A stretch of DNA of 64,000 bases from positions 744,001 through 808,000 of the forward strand of contig NW_024589898.1 in assembly GCF_018446385.1 (NCBI RefSeq), written 5' to 3'. The position numbers were made by a program, and so were the translations under genes. A model generated the notes under the pieces. The model was not told the DNA's origin. It made no database searches and saw only the letters and a program-made list of their open reading frames with translations. This DNA comes from Zingiber officinale (Eukaryota > Streptophyta > Magnoliopsida > Zingiberales > Zingiberaceae). This document shows, one piece after another, positions 46,444 through 58,771 of the stretch. How positions within the stretch are numbered: position 1 is the first letter of the stretch; the number at the start of each line of letters is the position of its first letter.

Positions 46444-47655
46444 ATGATAAGAGTAGGAGAAAATTACCTAGGTGATGTTGCCAGAGCAGCATGGGAAGCC
46501 TATAAAACTACATATCCCGAGGAAGTAGCCAGGATGACATCACAAGGAAATAACATACTCAATTTTTGTTATACAATTCATAGGTTGTTTACCGCCAGAG
46601 ATGCTAATACTGGATTAGATATAAGACAGAGAGAAGTTATGAGAGACTTAGAACAATTACAACTCTTTAGTTGGAACTGGATTAAATCTTTTTGTAATGA
46701 CTTTCTAGCATTAACAGCAGTCTCGGGAAACTATTGTAACCCAGAACTAGGGGAAAGACTTTTTAGCAAACTTCCAGGAGACTTAGGAAAGGAAATACAT
46801 AAAGCCTAGACAGACATGAATGTAGCACCACAATATGATAACATTGGAGTAAGAATTCAACACATTATTTCAATACTTAAAGAAAAATGTACCTATATCC
46901 ACATACAAAAGCAATTAAAAAATCAACAATATGGATTTTGTAGCCAGATATATACCCCTCAACAATATGGCCTCACCCAACCTAGACCAAGACTAAATCA
47001 TTCATCAAGAACACCCAGAAAATTGGTAACAAGGCCAAATTTCAATAAAACCTAAAAAGACTTATTATCTTAGAAAAAGTAGAGAAAAGAAACCTTACTT
47101 AAATAAAGAAAAACATGTACGGAAGTTCAAACCAAAGAAGACATATGCCAATACTATAACATGTTTTGCCTGTAATGAACTAGGTCATTTATCCTCTGCC
47201 TGCCTAAATAAAAAGAATTTATATACCCGAGAAGCAAAACTAGTTACCTGTACAAATCTAGATTTAATAGAAGTACAATCAGACGTTTCTGATACATCCT
47301 CCATCTACTCTATTGTTTCTGTAGATGACATAGAAGAAGTTGTTCCTTCTTCTGATTACAGTCTTGTAAACTCTTTCTTGCAACCCTCGCATCAGCAGTA
47401 TAACCTATACCCTGAAAATTACATACCCTATGATACACTAGATAATCTAGATGAATTATGGGATGACTTTCCATTTCCAGATACAAATCTAATGTTTAAA
47501 CAACTCAACAATAAGACTACAGAAGAACTTAACTGCCTACATGAGTGGATACTCAAAACAGGAACTGATAACATTCCTTGTTTCTTTTGTAGTTATTATC
47601 CATCTTTAGATAAAAGAGGAACTTGTAAAATATGTAAAAAAATAAGCTTGTAATC
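46444..47655 (+). pseudogene. Caulimovirid coat-protein region with zinc knuckle
   Basis: Part of the endogenous virus copy. It begins with IRVGENYLGDVARAAWEAYK and an alpha-helical core (LQLFSWNWIKSFCNDFLALT, FSKLPGDLGKEIHKA). A basic segment follows, then a C-X2-C-X4-H-X4-C zinc knuckle near 47157-47200 and an acidic tail. The order is that of caulimovirid coat proteins. The region is broken. Confidence 0.8.
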
Positions 47656-47729
47656 TTTGTCTTCAACAACTGTTCTCTATTACGATACCCATAAGCCAGC
47701 TCTCTAAAGGAGGCACTCGAAATTTTTTA

Positions 47730-49922
47730 TTAGAAACAAGAGTTTCTGTATTAGAAACACGTATTAATAAATTAGAAACAGAAATTGAGACTCTACATAA
47801 ACAAATAAAAGAAAACCTTCCTCCACATTCTTCTTCTCAGGCTACCCTTGATAAAGGTAAAGGTTTACAACTTACACCAGCCGATATAATAGATCGAGAT
47901 CTAGTCTTTATAAAAGCCTCTAGTATATGTAATACAGGAAAAACTCTAGACATTAGAGTCAAATGTCTGGTAAATATCCATGACCATGAATTCACACTAC
48001 ATGCCTTTTTAGATAGTGGAGCTACCAACTCCACCATAGATGAAAATACACTTCTTTTTGTCTTACCAAAAACTTTTATAAAAATAGCATCACAACCATT
48101 ACTAAGTACACAATTTGATGGCCAACAGTTAGCTTGCACGCAATTTGTTACTAACACTCATCTAAGGTTTTATGACAACTGTGGTAAATACGACACACCA
48201 CTCACACTTCCTAAGCTATGGATTAAACCACTATTATATCCTAATATTCACTTAATCCTAGGTTTAAATTTTCTGGTAGCATCAGATAGAGCTTGTCTTC
48301 TAACTAAGGATTATGCTCTTTTCTTTTCCTCACCCATAATATCCCCAATAGTATCAGACTATCCCTCTATTGTCCATCCCTTAACTACAAAATCCTACAT
48401 AGAACTCCTACCTTCAGACAACACATCTTGTCAATGTTCTCCTAAATATGCCTGTAAACAACCCAGTAATTAAGAAGGCACAACCGGATAACTAGACCTG
48501 TGCCCTAGCTTTTTCTGACTACCAAGACTCGGAAAACTAGCCTCACTTGGCTAGTCAAGCCCTATAACTGATGACACTTGGATCCCACATGATCTTATAC
48601 TCTCAGAACAGTTACTTCAATTAATAAACACACATAAACCTGATTTAGACTCTCTCATTTCTAGATTAGAAAAACTAGAAATAATTGGAGAAAATCCTAC
48701 TAAATATTGGGACAGAAACAAAGTATACTGCAAACTATCAATCATTAATCCAGACCTTACAATTAAGGCCCAAGACTTAAAATATACAAATTGGGAAACT
48801 GAAGAATGCAAAATGCATATTAACCAACTCTTAACTCTAGGATCCATTCAAAGGTCTACATCTAGGCACCGAAGTCCAGCTTTTATAGTTAATAAAGGAT
48901 CAGAACAAAAACGTGGTCAATCTAGAATGTTATTTAATTACAAGAGACTAAATGATAATTGTCAAGAAGACGATTATAAAATCCCTGACAAAGACCAACT
49001 CTTAAATAAAATCCAAAACTCAAAATGGTACTCAAAATTTGACATGAAATCAGGATTTTGGCAAGTCAAAATGCATCCTGAGTCCATTGAATGGACAACC
49101 TTTTCCTGTCCCGAGGGACATTTTGAGTGGCTTGTTATGCCTTTTGGCCTCAAGGTTGCTCCTCAAATATTCCAAAGGAAAATGGATGATATTTTTCGAG
49201 ATTTTTCTCTCTTCACTTGTGTATATATAGATGATATTTTAGTCTTCTCTAAGACTAAACAAGAACATTATGCTCATCTTCATATTATATTTAACTTATT
49301 TGAGAAACATGGTCTGATTATTTCTCGAAAGAAAATGACAATAGCTACTACTCATATTGATTTCTTAGGAGCAGAGATAGGACAGAGACAAATAGCCCTT
49401 CAACCTCATATCTCTGCTAAAATCCTTGCTTTTCCAGATAAGATGGAAGACACTAAAACTCTAAGAGCCTTTTTAGGACTCCTAAATTATGCTAGACCTT
49501 ATTTAAAAAATATAGGAAAAATCAGCGGCCCCTTATACAACAAAACCTCCTTAACAGGACAAAAACACTTTAATCAACAAGATATATCACTTGTAAAATA
49601 GATTAAAGAGTTAGTAAAAATAATTCCCATGTTAACACTCTCACTTGATGCTGACTACTTAGTCATCGAAATAGATGGATGTGAAACAGGATGTGGAGGA
49701 ATTTTATTTAGAAAAACATCCAAGTATGACCCTAAAACTACAGAAACCTTATGCAGATATGCCTCTGGAAAATTTCAAGAAAAAGGACATCTTATCTCGT
49801 TAGATTTTGAAATATTAGCAGTTATTTATTGTCTAGAAGCCTTCCGATTATTCATTTGTAATAAGCAAGAAATCATCATTCGAACCGACTGCGAAGCTAT
49901 AGTCAACAAACTAAAGGATTAA
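47730..49922 (+). pseudogene. Caulimovirid protease, reverse transcriptase and RNase H region
   Basis: Part of the endogenous virus copy. The retropepsin motif is FLDSGATNST. The reverse transcriptase core includes FDMKSGFWQVKMHPESIEWT, FEWLVMPFGLKVAPQIFQRK and YIDDILVFS, and the RNase H start is EIDGCETGCGGILF. These are the usual signatures of the caulimovirid pol. The region is broken. Confidence 0.88.
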
Positions 49923-50059
49923 GTACTAAGAGATGGCTAAAATTCACAGATACTATTATTAATAAAGGTTTACGCATTCACTAGGAACATATAAAAGGAA
50001 TTAACAATTCTTGAGCTGATACTTTATCTCATTTACTCCACTAACATTTTCTGTTTAGG

Positions 50060-51620
50060 TAATGGATCGATCAAGGAAAGTACGCACCTCGTTTGCTACT
50101 AAAATATTAAAATTTGGAACACAAGAATTACAACAGTTTACACAGTAAGAAGATCAGTTTCGCTCTTTATTCAGAGACAAACTAGATCACATTCAACACT
50201 GTTTGATAGATAACATTTGGCACATTCCTGCCATCCCTGGTAGGTCAGGACACAAAATAGCAGTCATAAATGCTTTAACAAACTATTTTCTAACAACCAT
50301 ACAAAAGCCAGCAGGCAAGAAATTCTCTTGTTATGTAGTCTTTTCTGAGCCACAAGCTGGAGTATATGCTACTTGGGAGTAAATAAATATGGCCATACAA
50401 GGCCTAGAACATCCTTTCTTTAAAGGGTATTATTCACTTGAAGAAGCTTTTAATGCTGCCAGAACTCAACTTGGTGCTAATTTCTTTATTAGCACTTTAT
50501 TAAAAACAACAACTATGGTGCCAACTAGCTCACAATCAGAAGAGCCTCCTACATATGCACAAATTACTGAAGGAACTCATGGGTCTCCTTCCTCTTCCAC
50601 AACATTAGAAGAAAAGAAACCACAATGGGCCAACTATCTAACACTGGCCCAGTTAAAAGAACAAGCTGCTACAACTTTTGCTCAAAGAACATCCGCAACC
50701 CATATATTGGGTATGCCCAACACCATACCCGAGGATATATATCAACTCCTACGTTCGGAACCTAGTAGAACAATCTACACTACATACTTTTTTTGAATTA
50801 TGTGAAGCACTAAAGGCCTTTTCCACAAAAATCCCCCTCCTGGGATAACTATTACCTATGAAGCAGAATTTGGCCCAAAACTTAAATGTCAGAAAATTGG
50901 GCCAACCTGTGAAGACTCTGCTAAATACGGATGTCCATGTCAGCTGCTATATTCCTTCCAAAAAGCCATCTTAGACTATGAAAAGTATAAAGCAATTTCA
51001 TACAAAGGAAGGCTTATCACTCCTTTTCTTCTGATGGACTACGGACTACTATACAAAGTTTGGATACATGATCCAAATTCTGTTAAAGATTTTCCTAAAA
51101 AGCTTGGTACTATTATTTCTCTGGCCCTCGAAGAAGAGGAAACGTTTGTTGTATGTACTTTTGATAGCTCTCCACCGGAATGGCTTAACCTTAATATTGA
51201 ACCAGCCAAACATCTGGTTAAGCTAGATATCAATGAAGTCGGGGGTATCCAAACAGAACTTGAAGATTACCCATCTAACCCCGATCTCCATTGGGAAGCT
51301 CTCCCTACTATTGAAGATCAATCAAAGCATTAGAGAGCATCAGTACAAGGAACTAATTGGGCTTGGGATCACTTGACAAATCCAGACAATTACTTCCTAG
51401 TAGGAGAAACTAAAACACAGCATACAACATTGCTTCAACATTATAAAAGAAAAACTGAAAGATACTGTCAGAAGAGACTAGCCAGCTCTGTCCTCTCTGC
51501 TAGAGCATATAGAGCAGCACTCCACAGAAGTATGCAGCCAGACTTAGCCGGAAGTTCACAAACTCCCTCTCTGGACCTTACCAGTGACAATAACCTCGAC
51601 AACTTAATGGAGACTTAATG
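50060..51620 (+). pseudogene. Caulimovirid downstream region with viroplasmin-like domain
   Basis: Part of the endogenous virus copy. Around 50330-50480 residues such as EPQAGVYATW and NMAIQGLEHPFFKGYYSLEE resemble the viroplasmin/RNase H1 N-terminal fold found in caulimovirus inclusion-body (transactivator) proteins. The rest of the region, including 51034-51333, is not recognisable to me. The region is broken. Confidence 0.6.
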
Positions 51621-52040
51621 AAGTAACGTCATCCATGACGTCCTTTCCCATAAACACAATACTACAGTAACATCTACCAAAAACGTCATTCCTGACATTT
51701 TTTTTTCTGCCAATATGTCCACCCACCTAAAACGAAGCCATCTGTCCCCCCAACTAAACCCTTCTATTGTCAGGCCCCCTTTCCATTTCTTAGTACTTTC
51801 CACTTGTCCTTCACTAAGCCTTCTCTTTCCAGGCCCCTCTCTTTCTCTTCTTTCCTTCTCCTCCAAGAAAAGCTCTCTCCTCCGCCTATAAAAGGACCCC
51901 AAAACTCTATTGCTGATGCATCCACTTCCCCCACTGCACTCACTACTGTCCATACTCTCCCGCTGTTCTTCAAGTGTGCTCAAGTGTGTTTGTAAGTTTT
52001 CTCTGTCAAGTTATGTAAAAATTCGGTACCTTTATGTAAT
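51621..52040 (+). promoter_or_regulatory. Pararetroviral promoter-like region
   Basis: Directly after the last viral coding sequence come several ACGTCA/TGACGT motifs (about 51628-51650 and 51690), similar to the as-1 type elements of caulimovirus promoters. A TATA-like CCTATAAAAGG follows at about 51884-51894, and the DNA between is pyrimidine-rich. The position matches the full-length transcript promoter of caulimovirids. The leader behind it is cut by the solo LTR. Confidence 0.65.
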
Positions 52041-52045
52041 ATATG

Positions 52046-55000
52046 TGTAATACCCACTAAGCTTGTAAGATAAATATATGAATGTGGGATTTTGCCTTAG
52101 AAAAATAATAGGAAGTGAGTTGAACCAAAAAGGAAATAAAAAGAAATAAAAATAGGGAGAGGTCAAGGATTGAACCTTGAACCTCTTATATTATATTTCA
52201 TAGAATTAATGGGTAATAACCAATTGGGATAGGAATAATATGTTGATAGCAAAGGAGGGAAACTCATGATAAAGGTAAGAGTAAAAGCTAGCCAAAAGGA
52301 AATAAGTAAAGAGCAAGAGAAAGGCAACTTGCCTTCCTCCCTTCCTCTCCCTCTTCCTCTTTGATTTTTGCTGAAAATAAAATAGGTTAATTAAGGGGAT
52401 TCATTCCCCCTTATTTCACCATGAATGATGAGGATAAATAAATAAATAAAAATAAAAATAAAATAGAAAAAAAAGGGGCTAAGGGAGAAGGAAAGCAAAA
52501 ACTAAGTTTGCTACCTCTTCCCCCTTAACATAAAAGGGAGCAAGAAAAGAGAAAACTATTTTTCTCTCATTTTCTCTCATTCATCCTCTCCCTCACCGAG
52601 AACACCACAGTCCCCTCTCCTCCATCTTGAGCCCCAAAGCCAAATTTTTCCCTAAGAAAGCCTAAGATACAAGGAGGACTTAGCAAAGGAATCAAGGGAA
52701 AGGAACTAGAAGAAGAGGCTACTTCTTCTTCACCATACCTTAGATCCACAAGCGAAAAAGGATGTAAGCTTCCCCTCACCTGTGGTACAAGGCTTTTATG
52801 TGCTTTTCGGATTTTATGAGGATTTTAAAACCTAGAAACAAGTTTGAGAAAATTCGGCCAAGAAGAGCTTTCAAAATCTAATGGTGTTTAAACTAGTCTT
52901 CACTACATGATAGATTTTTCTATGCTATGTAAAGGGGTTCTTCTTCATGCTTTTATACCTATATGATGCTTGATCAGAGGAGTACTGAACCCTAGAATTT
53001 CAGCCAAAAAAATATTCTTAAGAGATTAGGGAAATTTATTGTTTTACCCAACTAGTACAAGGTTCTCCCTATGAAATATTAAGGATTATGTATTAGTTTT
53101 TCTTCCTTAGAAGATATTTGAAACTAAAAGAAAACCACTCATATGTTTCGGCCAAGAAAGGGTTTAGGGTTAGGAAGACCTTTAAATTTAAATAACCATG
53201 CTCATGTGATAGAATACAAAGATCTTAAAGGATTTGTATGCTTGAATATTGCTAGAATTTCATGAACTCCTTCTTAGGGTTTTTCGGCCATGATGAGATG
53301 GATAGCTTAGAAAAGCTTAAACAAAATTTTAATATGCTCAAGAACTCTGTGCTGTTTAGATATGAAAGTTGTTCAATGCCCTCATGCTTAATTAGGGTGT
53401 AGAAAAATTAGTGGCATGACATATAACATGTATGACCACAAGGGGTCCTAGCTTATTCATGAACCAATTTGTATATATGTTTCTTAGTAACTTTTGCCAT
53501 GAAACTTACTTAGGTTTTTCATGCTTTAGGCCACTTAAAAACCTAGCTAAATAATGGTAGGTTTCGGCCATGAGAAAAAAATAAAAGAAAAAGAGAAAAA
53601 GAAACCTAGAAAGCCTAAGACACAATTCATATGTATACTCATTATGCTTGTCTTTATACATGCTATGAAACTTGTATAAATTCTCATGCTTTTAGGCTAT
53701 TTGAAGCAAGTTTATATTCTGTGAGTTTTGGCCAAGTAGGGTTTAAGAGACCTAGAGGCCTTAGAAATGAAACCAAATGTGTTAAAAGTACTTCTTATGG
53801 AAATAGGATAATGTATTGATTTTGTCACATACTTGTATAATTTTTCCATGATCTAAATGGACCATTGTGAGTCTCGGCCATGAAGGTTTAGATGCCCTAG
53901 AAACCCTAGGACTTAAATTAAATATGCTCATGTCACTCTACATGAAATATGATAAGTAGAAGCCAAGGTTCAATTGCTATATGTTGCTTTATGACCTAAA
54001 ATGATGCTAGGGTATGTTTCGGCCATAACTATTGGATGATGCCTTGTATGAATTTATACATAATGTTAGACCAAGTTCACATGCTTGTATGCTTGTTTGT
54101 AGCCCTAATGAGAACTTGTTAAATTTCGGCCATGACATATGTTAAGGGCTTAAAGAACTTAGGAACTAATTCAAATGTGTAAAATGTGTTTACCTTGTTC
54201 CTTGGTAAAAATGTTATAAATATGATTTAAAGTTGTCCATGCTTTTATGTCATATGGAACCTTGTTTCACACCTTAAGGTTTCGGCCATATGAAATTAGA
54301 GACTTGAGGAACTTAGAAACTAAGTTAATCATGTTTATAATGCTTCCTATGAAAATGTTATGATGATAATTTAGGTGCCACATGCTTGGATGTTGGGTTT
54401 AACCTAAATTGAGCTCTAAAGGGTTTCGGCCACAAGGGTTTAGGAAGCTTAAAACCAAGATAAATATGATACCATGTTTCCTATGATAGGATAATCACAA
54501 GATACACCCTTATGCTTAATATGTATGCTTGTGATTTATGACTTATGATATGATATGCATGCTTTTATGATATGATATGCTTTGTGCTTAAAATATGCAT
54601 GCTTATGTTATGATATGTGGTTAAATTATGCATGCTTTGATGCTATGTTTAGTGCTTAAAATATGCATGCTTCATGATATGCTATGTGGTTAAATCATGC
54701 ATGCTTGATGATATGCTTTATGCTTAAGATATGCATGTTTTTATGATCTATGCCTAAGTGATGCATATTGTTATGAGATGATGTATGTCTAAGTAATGCA
54801 TACCTTTATGATATGATGTATGCCTAAGTGATGCATACCTTTATGACATGATGTATGCCTAAGTGATGCATACCTTTATGATATGATGTATGCCTAAGTG
54901 ATGCATACTTTTATGATATGATGTGTGCCTAAGTGATGCATGCTTTTATGATACATGATATGTATGACATGTACTTTACTTTATATGTGAGTGGCTTGTA

Positions 55001-56137
55001 CCAAGGGTGGGCTCCATAAGCGCCCCGGGGACTAAGGACCTCGTTTGGGATGAGCTCCTAAGTGCCCCTAGGACTAAGGGCCTAGTATGTTTGCCTCGTA
55101 GGGTTCAAGACTTGCTACCTTGGACCTACAAGGTTGCGTGCAATATGTAAGTGGTACATAGCCGGGATCCCCCTTATGTTGAGATTATTTTCAAGTATAT
55201 ATGTAAAAGAAAATAGTTTTAAAGATCATGAGACATACACATGTTTTTCGGATACATGTTTTCCAAAATCATATTGCATACACCTTATGATTATGCTATG
55301 TTTCATGTTATGCTCTTGATTATGATATGCCATGATAAGGTATGATTATGTTATGTTCATGCTATACCTTATAGACATGTTTCGGCCATGGATTTGTTGA
55401 TGCTTGATATATAGATTTCGGCCATGGATATGATGATGCCTTGATGTACATGTTTCGGCCATAGTATGATGCTTTGATATACATGTTTCGGCCATGCTTT
55501 GGTATACCATGATACTTGTTTGTTATGCCATGTCTAGCTATGTTTTATGCAATGCACTATGTATATGTTTCGGCCATGGTGATGCTTGATATGCTATGAC
55601 TAGTTGTGATTATATTATGATGCATGATATGCTTGAATAGAATGCTATGTTATGCCATGATTAGTTGAGATTATGACTTGTTGATGCATTCTTGATTATG
55701 TGCTGATTGTTGGTTTTAGTGAGTAGGAAAGGAACTTACTGAGCCATGAGTGCTCATAGCTTACTTTCCTTGTACCACAGATAAAGGAAAAAGCTGGATG
55801 AGTTAGAGGAGCAGCAGGAGGGGCAACGAAGATGTGTGTGGCAGTGGCTAGGTAACCAAATAAATAAGAACCTGCTTAAAGTTTCTTTAAAGAACTATGC
55901 ATTGGTATTTTATGACTTGTGATACCTAAACATGTGTGGCTTGACATTATGGTTCAACTGGATTTGATGTTATGATTTTGATGCCATGTGATAGTATAGT
56001 TCAAAAGAAATTTAAAAGAAAAGTTTTATTAAAACTATGAAAATTATTTTAAGTCTTCCGCTGTTTTAAAAAGAAAAATTTATACGTAGAGTATCATAGC
56101 CCCGTCCCTTAGGGTAGCAGGGAGGGCGGGCGTTACA
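52046..56137 (+). mobile_element. Solo LTR of a Ty3/gypsy (Tekay/Del-like) element in the viral leader, 4.1 kb
   Basis: It starts TGTAATACCCAC and ends GGGCGGGCGTTACA, and is flanked by an exact 5-bp duplication ATATG (52041-52045, 56138-56142). Near its 3' end are the TTACTGAGCCATGAGTGCTC and TTGTACCACAGATAAAGGAA motifs of long chromovirus LTRs. No internal region remains. The phrase TTTCGGCCA recurs about sixteen times between 52850 and 55580. Confidence 0.85.
54735..54955 (+). repeat. Short tandem repeat in the solo LTR, about 35-bp unit
   Basis: About six copies of a unit containing GATGTATGCCTAAGTGATGC and ATACCTTTATGATAT. Looser relatives with ATATGCATGCTT extend left to about 54530. 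Confidence 0.8.
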
Positions 56138-56745
56138 ATATGTTGTTTTCTATGTAAGCTATCTTTATGTAAAAATTTTATGTAACTCTCTGTAAAAATT
56201 CTCTACTAAATAAGATCTATGCTTGTTGTTTGTTTTATAATGACAATCTAAGTTTAGACTAAAAAATATTCTATCTCTCTCGTCTTGGTTCTTTTCCTCA
56301 GCCCTTGTCTTAGTAACCAACAAATGAACAATAACTGTATCAGGAATAACCAAAATCATATAAGACCTGTGCGGGCTAAGTAAGAAGGGTAGTAACCCAA
56401 AATCTTACGCATAAGCTGGGGCACTGATTGAAAGGTGAGGTCCTGAACAGGTGAGGCTCCATGAAAAACAAACAAGAAAAGAAAGCAGTTTATTAAAAAA
56501 AAGAGAGAAAATTAAAAAAGTTAATATATTTAACCGTACCATCACGGTATTGTGACTATCTACTTTATTTCTGCACTTCACTATTACTGTATTTTTATTT
56601 TACTATTTACTATTTTACCAAGAACTATTACTGTTTATTGTTTACTGCTAATTAGTACTGTTTACTGTCAATTTATTTTTGTTTACTGTTAATCTACTTC
56701 TGTTTACTATTACTATTTATTGTAATCTACTTTCGTAAAAATTTA
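56138..56745 (+). other. Continuation of the viral leader after the solo LTR, with TTTACTGTT repeats
   Basis: Non-coding DNA that continues the sequence left of the LTR (both sides are rich in TTATGTAA). From about 56560 to 56745 it repeats TACTGTTTACT-like units. It is the probable right end of the virus copy, but the exact border is not visible. Confidence 0.45.
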
Positions 56746-57589
56746 CTGTCGTGTGTATATATATATATATATATAACAACATATGTGGGTTGGTGATGCC
56801 AAGTGAATTTAATTTTTTTTCTACAAGTTTATTTTTTTCTCTTTCTCTTTCTCTTTCTCTTCCTTCTCATCCCTCTCTTCCCTTCAACAAAAGTGTTAAA
56901 CCCTCTTCGTCGCCCATCCGTTCTTTTCTTCCTCTCTTTTCTAAAATGAAAACCCTAAATCCTCTTCACCGCTCATTTGCTCCTCTCTTCTTCCGCTTCC
57001 AACCCTAGATATAGGTTATCTTGTTCAACTTTCAGCTCGCGTTAAGTTAGGGGTTTTGTTCACACCTATACTAGTCATTTCCCTCTCCTTTTTCTACTCA
57101 TGTTTCAGAATGATGCAAAAATGTATTGTGAAGGTATGCTGAGTGTTTATCTTTTATCCATTGTATTTTCTAAGAACCAGTTGTTTAAAACTCATTGCGC
57201 GAACATTTTAGTGCTTGATTTCGAAAACATTGTGCTGGTTTTCAAAAATTGCAACATTAGTGTTGATCTTCAAAAACCATCACTAATGTTGGTGCTGGTT
57301 TTTAAAAATCCATTAACTACATGTTGGTACTAGTTTTTGAAAACCAGCACCAACGTTAGTGCTAGTTTTCAAAAACCAGCACTAATGTTAGTTCTGATTT
57401 TCAAAAATCCATTGACTACATGTTTATGTTGATTTTTGTAAACTAGCACAAACGTTAGTGCTAGTTTTGAAAGACCAACCCCAATGATTTGCAAAGACTA
57501 GCACCAACTTTGGTATTGATATTGTAACATCATTTTTATTATTTATATTCTTCAACGTGTTTTCAAGTGCATTAACTGCAATAAGAGGA
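56746..57589. repeat. Unclassified repeat with palindromic modules at 57190-57530
   Basis: After a (TA)n run (about 56756-56775) and a pyrimidine-rich stretch, 57190-57530 contains at least six modules. Each is built on AACCAGCACTAACG followed by its inverse TTAGTGCTAGTTTT, spaced by about 40-50 bp. Clusters of short inverted motifs like this occur in subterminal regions of CACTA-type transposons, but I found no CACTA terminus, so the class is open. Confidence 0.5.
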
Positions 57590-57806
57590 TTCTCCACCGG
57601 AAGGAGATTTGATAGTGCATTTTAAAGTCTTGGATTAGTAAACCTCTGATTGCAAACCAAGTAAAACTATTTACCTCTTCTTTCTTTAATTAATTAGTTT
57701 CTTTTATGCAAGTGTTTATATTAATTAAGCTGTAAAGTTCAAGAAAGATATACATTTTTTATTTTAAGTTATTCACCTCCCTCTAGCCGGCTAAAAGGGA
57801 CCAACA
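57590..57806 (+). repeat. 3' end of a copia-type LTR (fragment)
   Basis: It contains GTCTTGGATTAGTAAACCTC and GATTGCAAACCAAGTAAA, then ends GGGACCAACA. The first part is closely similar to 58680-58740, so both are pieces of one LTR family. Confidence 0.55.
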
Positions 57807-58028
57807 ATTTTACCACTCCTGGAAAAACCTATCCGTTGCTTAAGTCGCCTCCAAGGTGCACCTCCAACAAGATAAGCTTTATCCACTGAAGATAAAATTT
57901 TATTTTCAACTAATGGCTATTGAAGGCGCCCTCAAGTGGTTGTAAGGCGCCTTCGCATTATTCATGTGAGGCGCCTTCCAAGCCATTAGAGGTGCCTTCT
58001 ATGAAGTAGATCAACTTGTAAATATCCC

Positions 58029-58771
58029 GTAGTGGTTTTGATGTGATCAACTAAATTAAGTTAGGTCTTGTTGGTATTTAACCCCTGTGTCTAAGTGTGC
58101 ATGAACTTAGGAGGACAGGAAGTCGAGTGAAAGATGCAGCTAGCGAGAAGGACGGCATGAGAGAGAGCCGACGGGCTCGGTGCATCCAAGGGACAAGGTG
58201 TTGCTGAAGGTACGTGGGCGGACGAGAAGGAGGCGTGCAACGTTTCTGAGGGATGAGAAGTCAGAGCGGAAGACTACTCGAAGGCTGGAAGTTGGGTTTG
58301 GATGAGCCTTATTCCGAATGGCCGAGATCACCCAAGCGAGCGGAGCCGGAGCAAAAGACTCAGACCAATGCGAGCGGAACCGAAGAGGAAGATCGAGACC
58401 GAAAGTCAACAAAATGCTGACTTTTCAGTTCGGGGCGCCCGGACTTGGTTTGGGCGCCCACAACTGAATTTTATCCGAAACGTGATGTGGCACATTCTGT
58501 TGTGACTGGGATAAAAGTTTATCCCCCCAGGTGTCTGGAACTCTTTCAAGCACCCCGACCAGGGTTATAAATACAACTCTGATCCCAGAAGCTAAAAGAG
58601 AACACTTGTAATCAATTCCTTTCTTATGTGCTTCAACGTTGTAAGAAGCTACTCCGCCCAGAGGAGAATCTTAGTACGTTTTTCAAGGTCTTGGATTAAC
58701 AATCGTCTGATTGCAAACCAAGTAAATTTGGTGTTTCTTTTTCTTAATTAGCTTAATTCCTTTTGATCCGG
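58029..58771 (+). repeat. Copia-type LTR fragment interrupted by a gypsy element
   Basis: It starts near GGTTTTGATGTGATCAACTA and contains a TATA-like GGTTATAAATAC at about 58563. It continues with GTCTTGGATTAACAATCGTC and GATTGCAAACCAAGTAAA and stops where the gypsy LTR begins at 58772. The interval 57807-58028 holds only repeated AAGGCGCCTTC-like motifs. Confidence 0.6.

Larger units (their letters stand above)
44691..56745 (+). mobile_element. Endogenous pararetrovirus (Caulimoviridae) copy, split by a solo LTR
   Basis: Viral parts in order are: a short coiled-coil-rich segment (about 44730-44950), movement protein (44914-46431), coat protein region (46444-47055 and onward) with a zinc knuckle (CFACNELGHLSSAC, about 47157-47200), aspartic protease (FLDSGATNS near 48010), reverse transcriptase (about 48813-49600, with YIDDILVFS), RNase H (49629-49922) and a downstream viroplasmin-like region (about 50060-51620). 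A promoter/leader follows, interrupted by the solo LTR at 52046-56137. No integrase is present, as expected for caulimovirids. It is broken in about ten places. The movement protein frame is long and open, so it may not be very old. The genus cannot be assigned by reading alone, and the outer limits are approximate. Confidence 0.88.

Noticed and set aside
51615-51983. 122-residue minus-strand open frame rich in Arg and Glu
   Set aside because: It is the complement of the pyrimidine-rich pararetroviral promoter region.
54735-54955. CRISPR-like array
   Set aside because: The units are continuous tandem repeats without unique spacers, inside a plant LTR.
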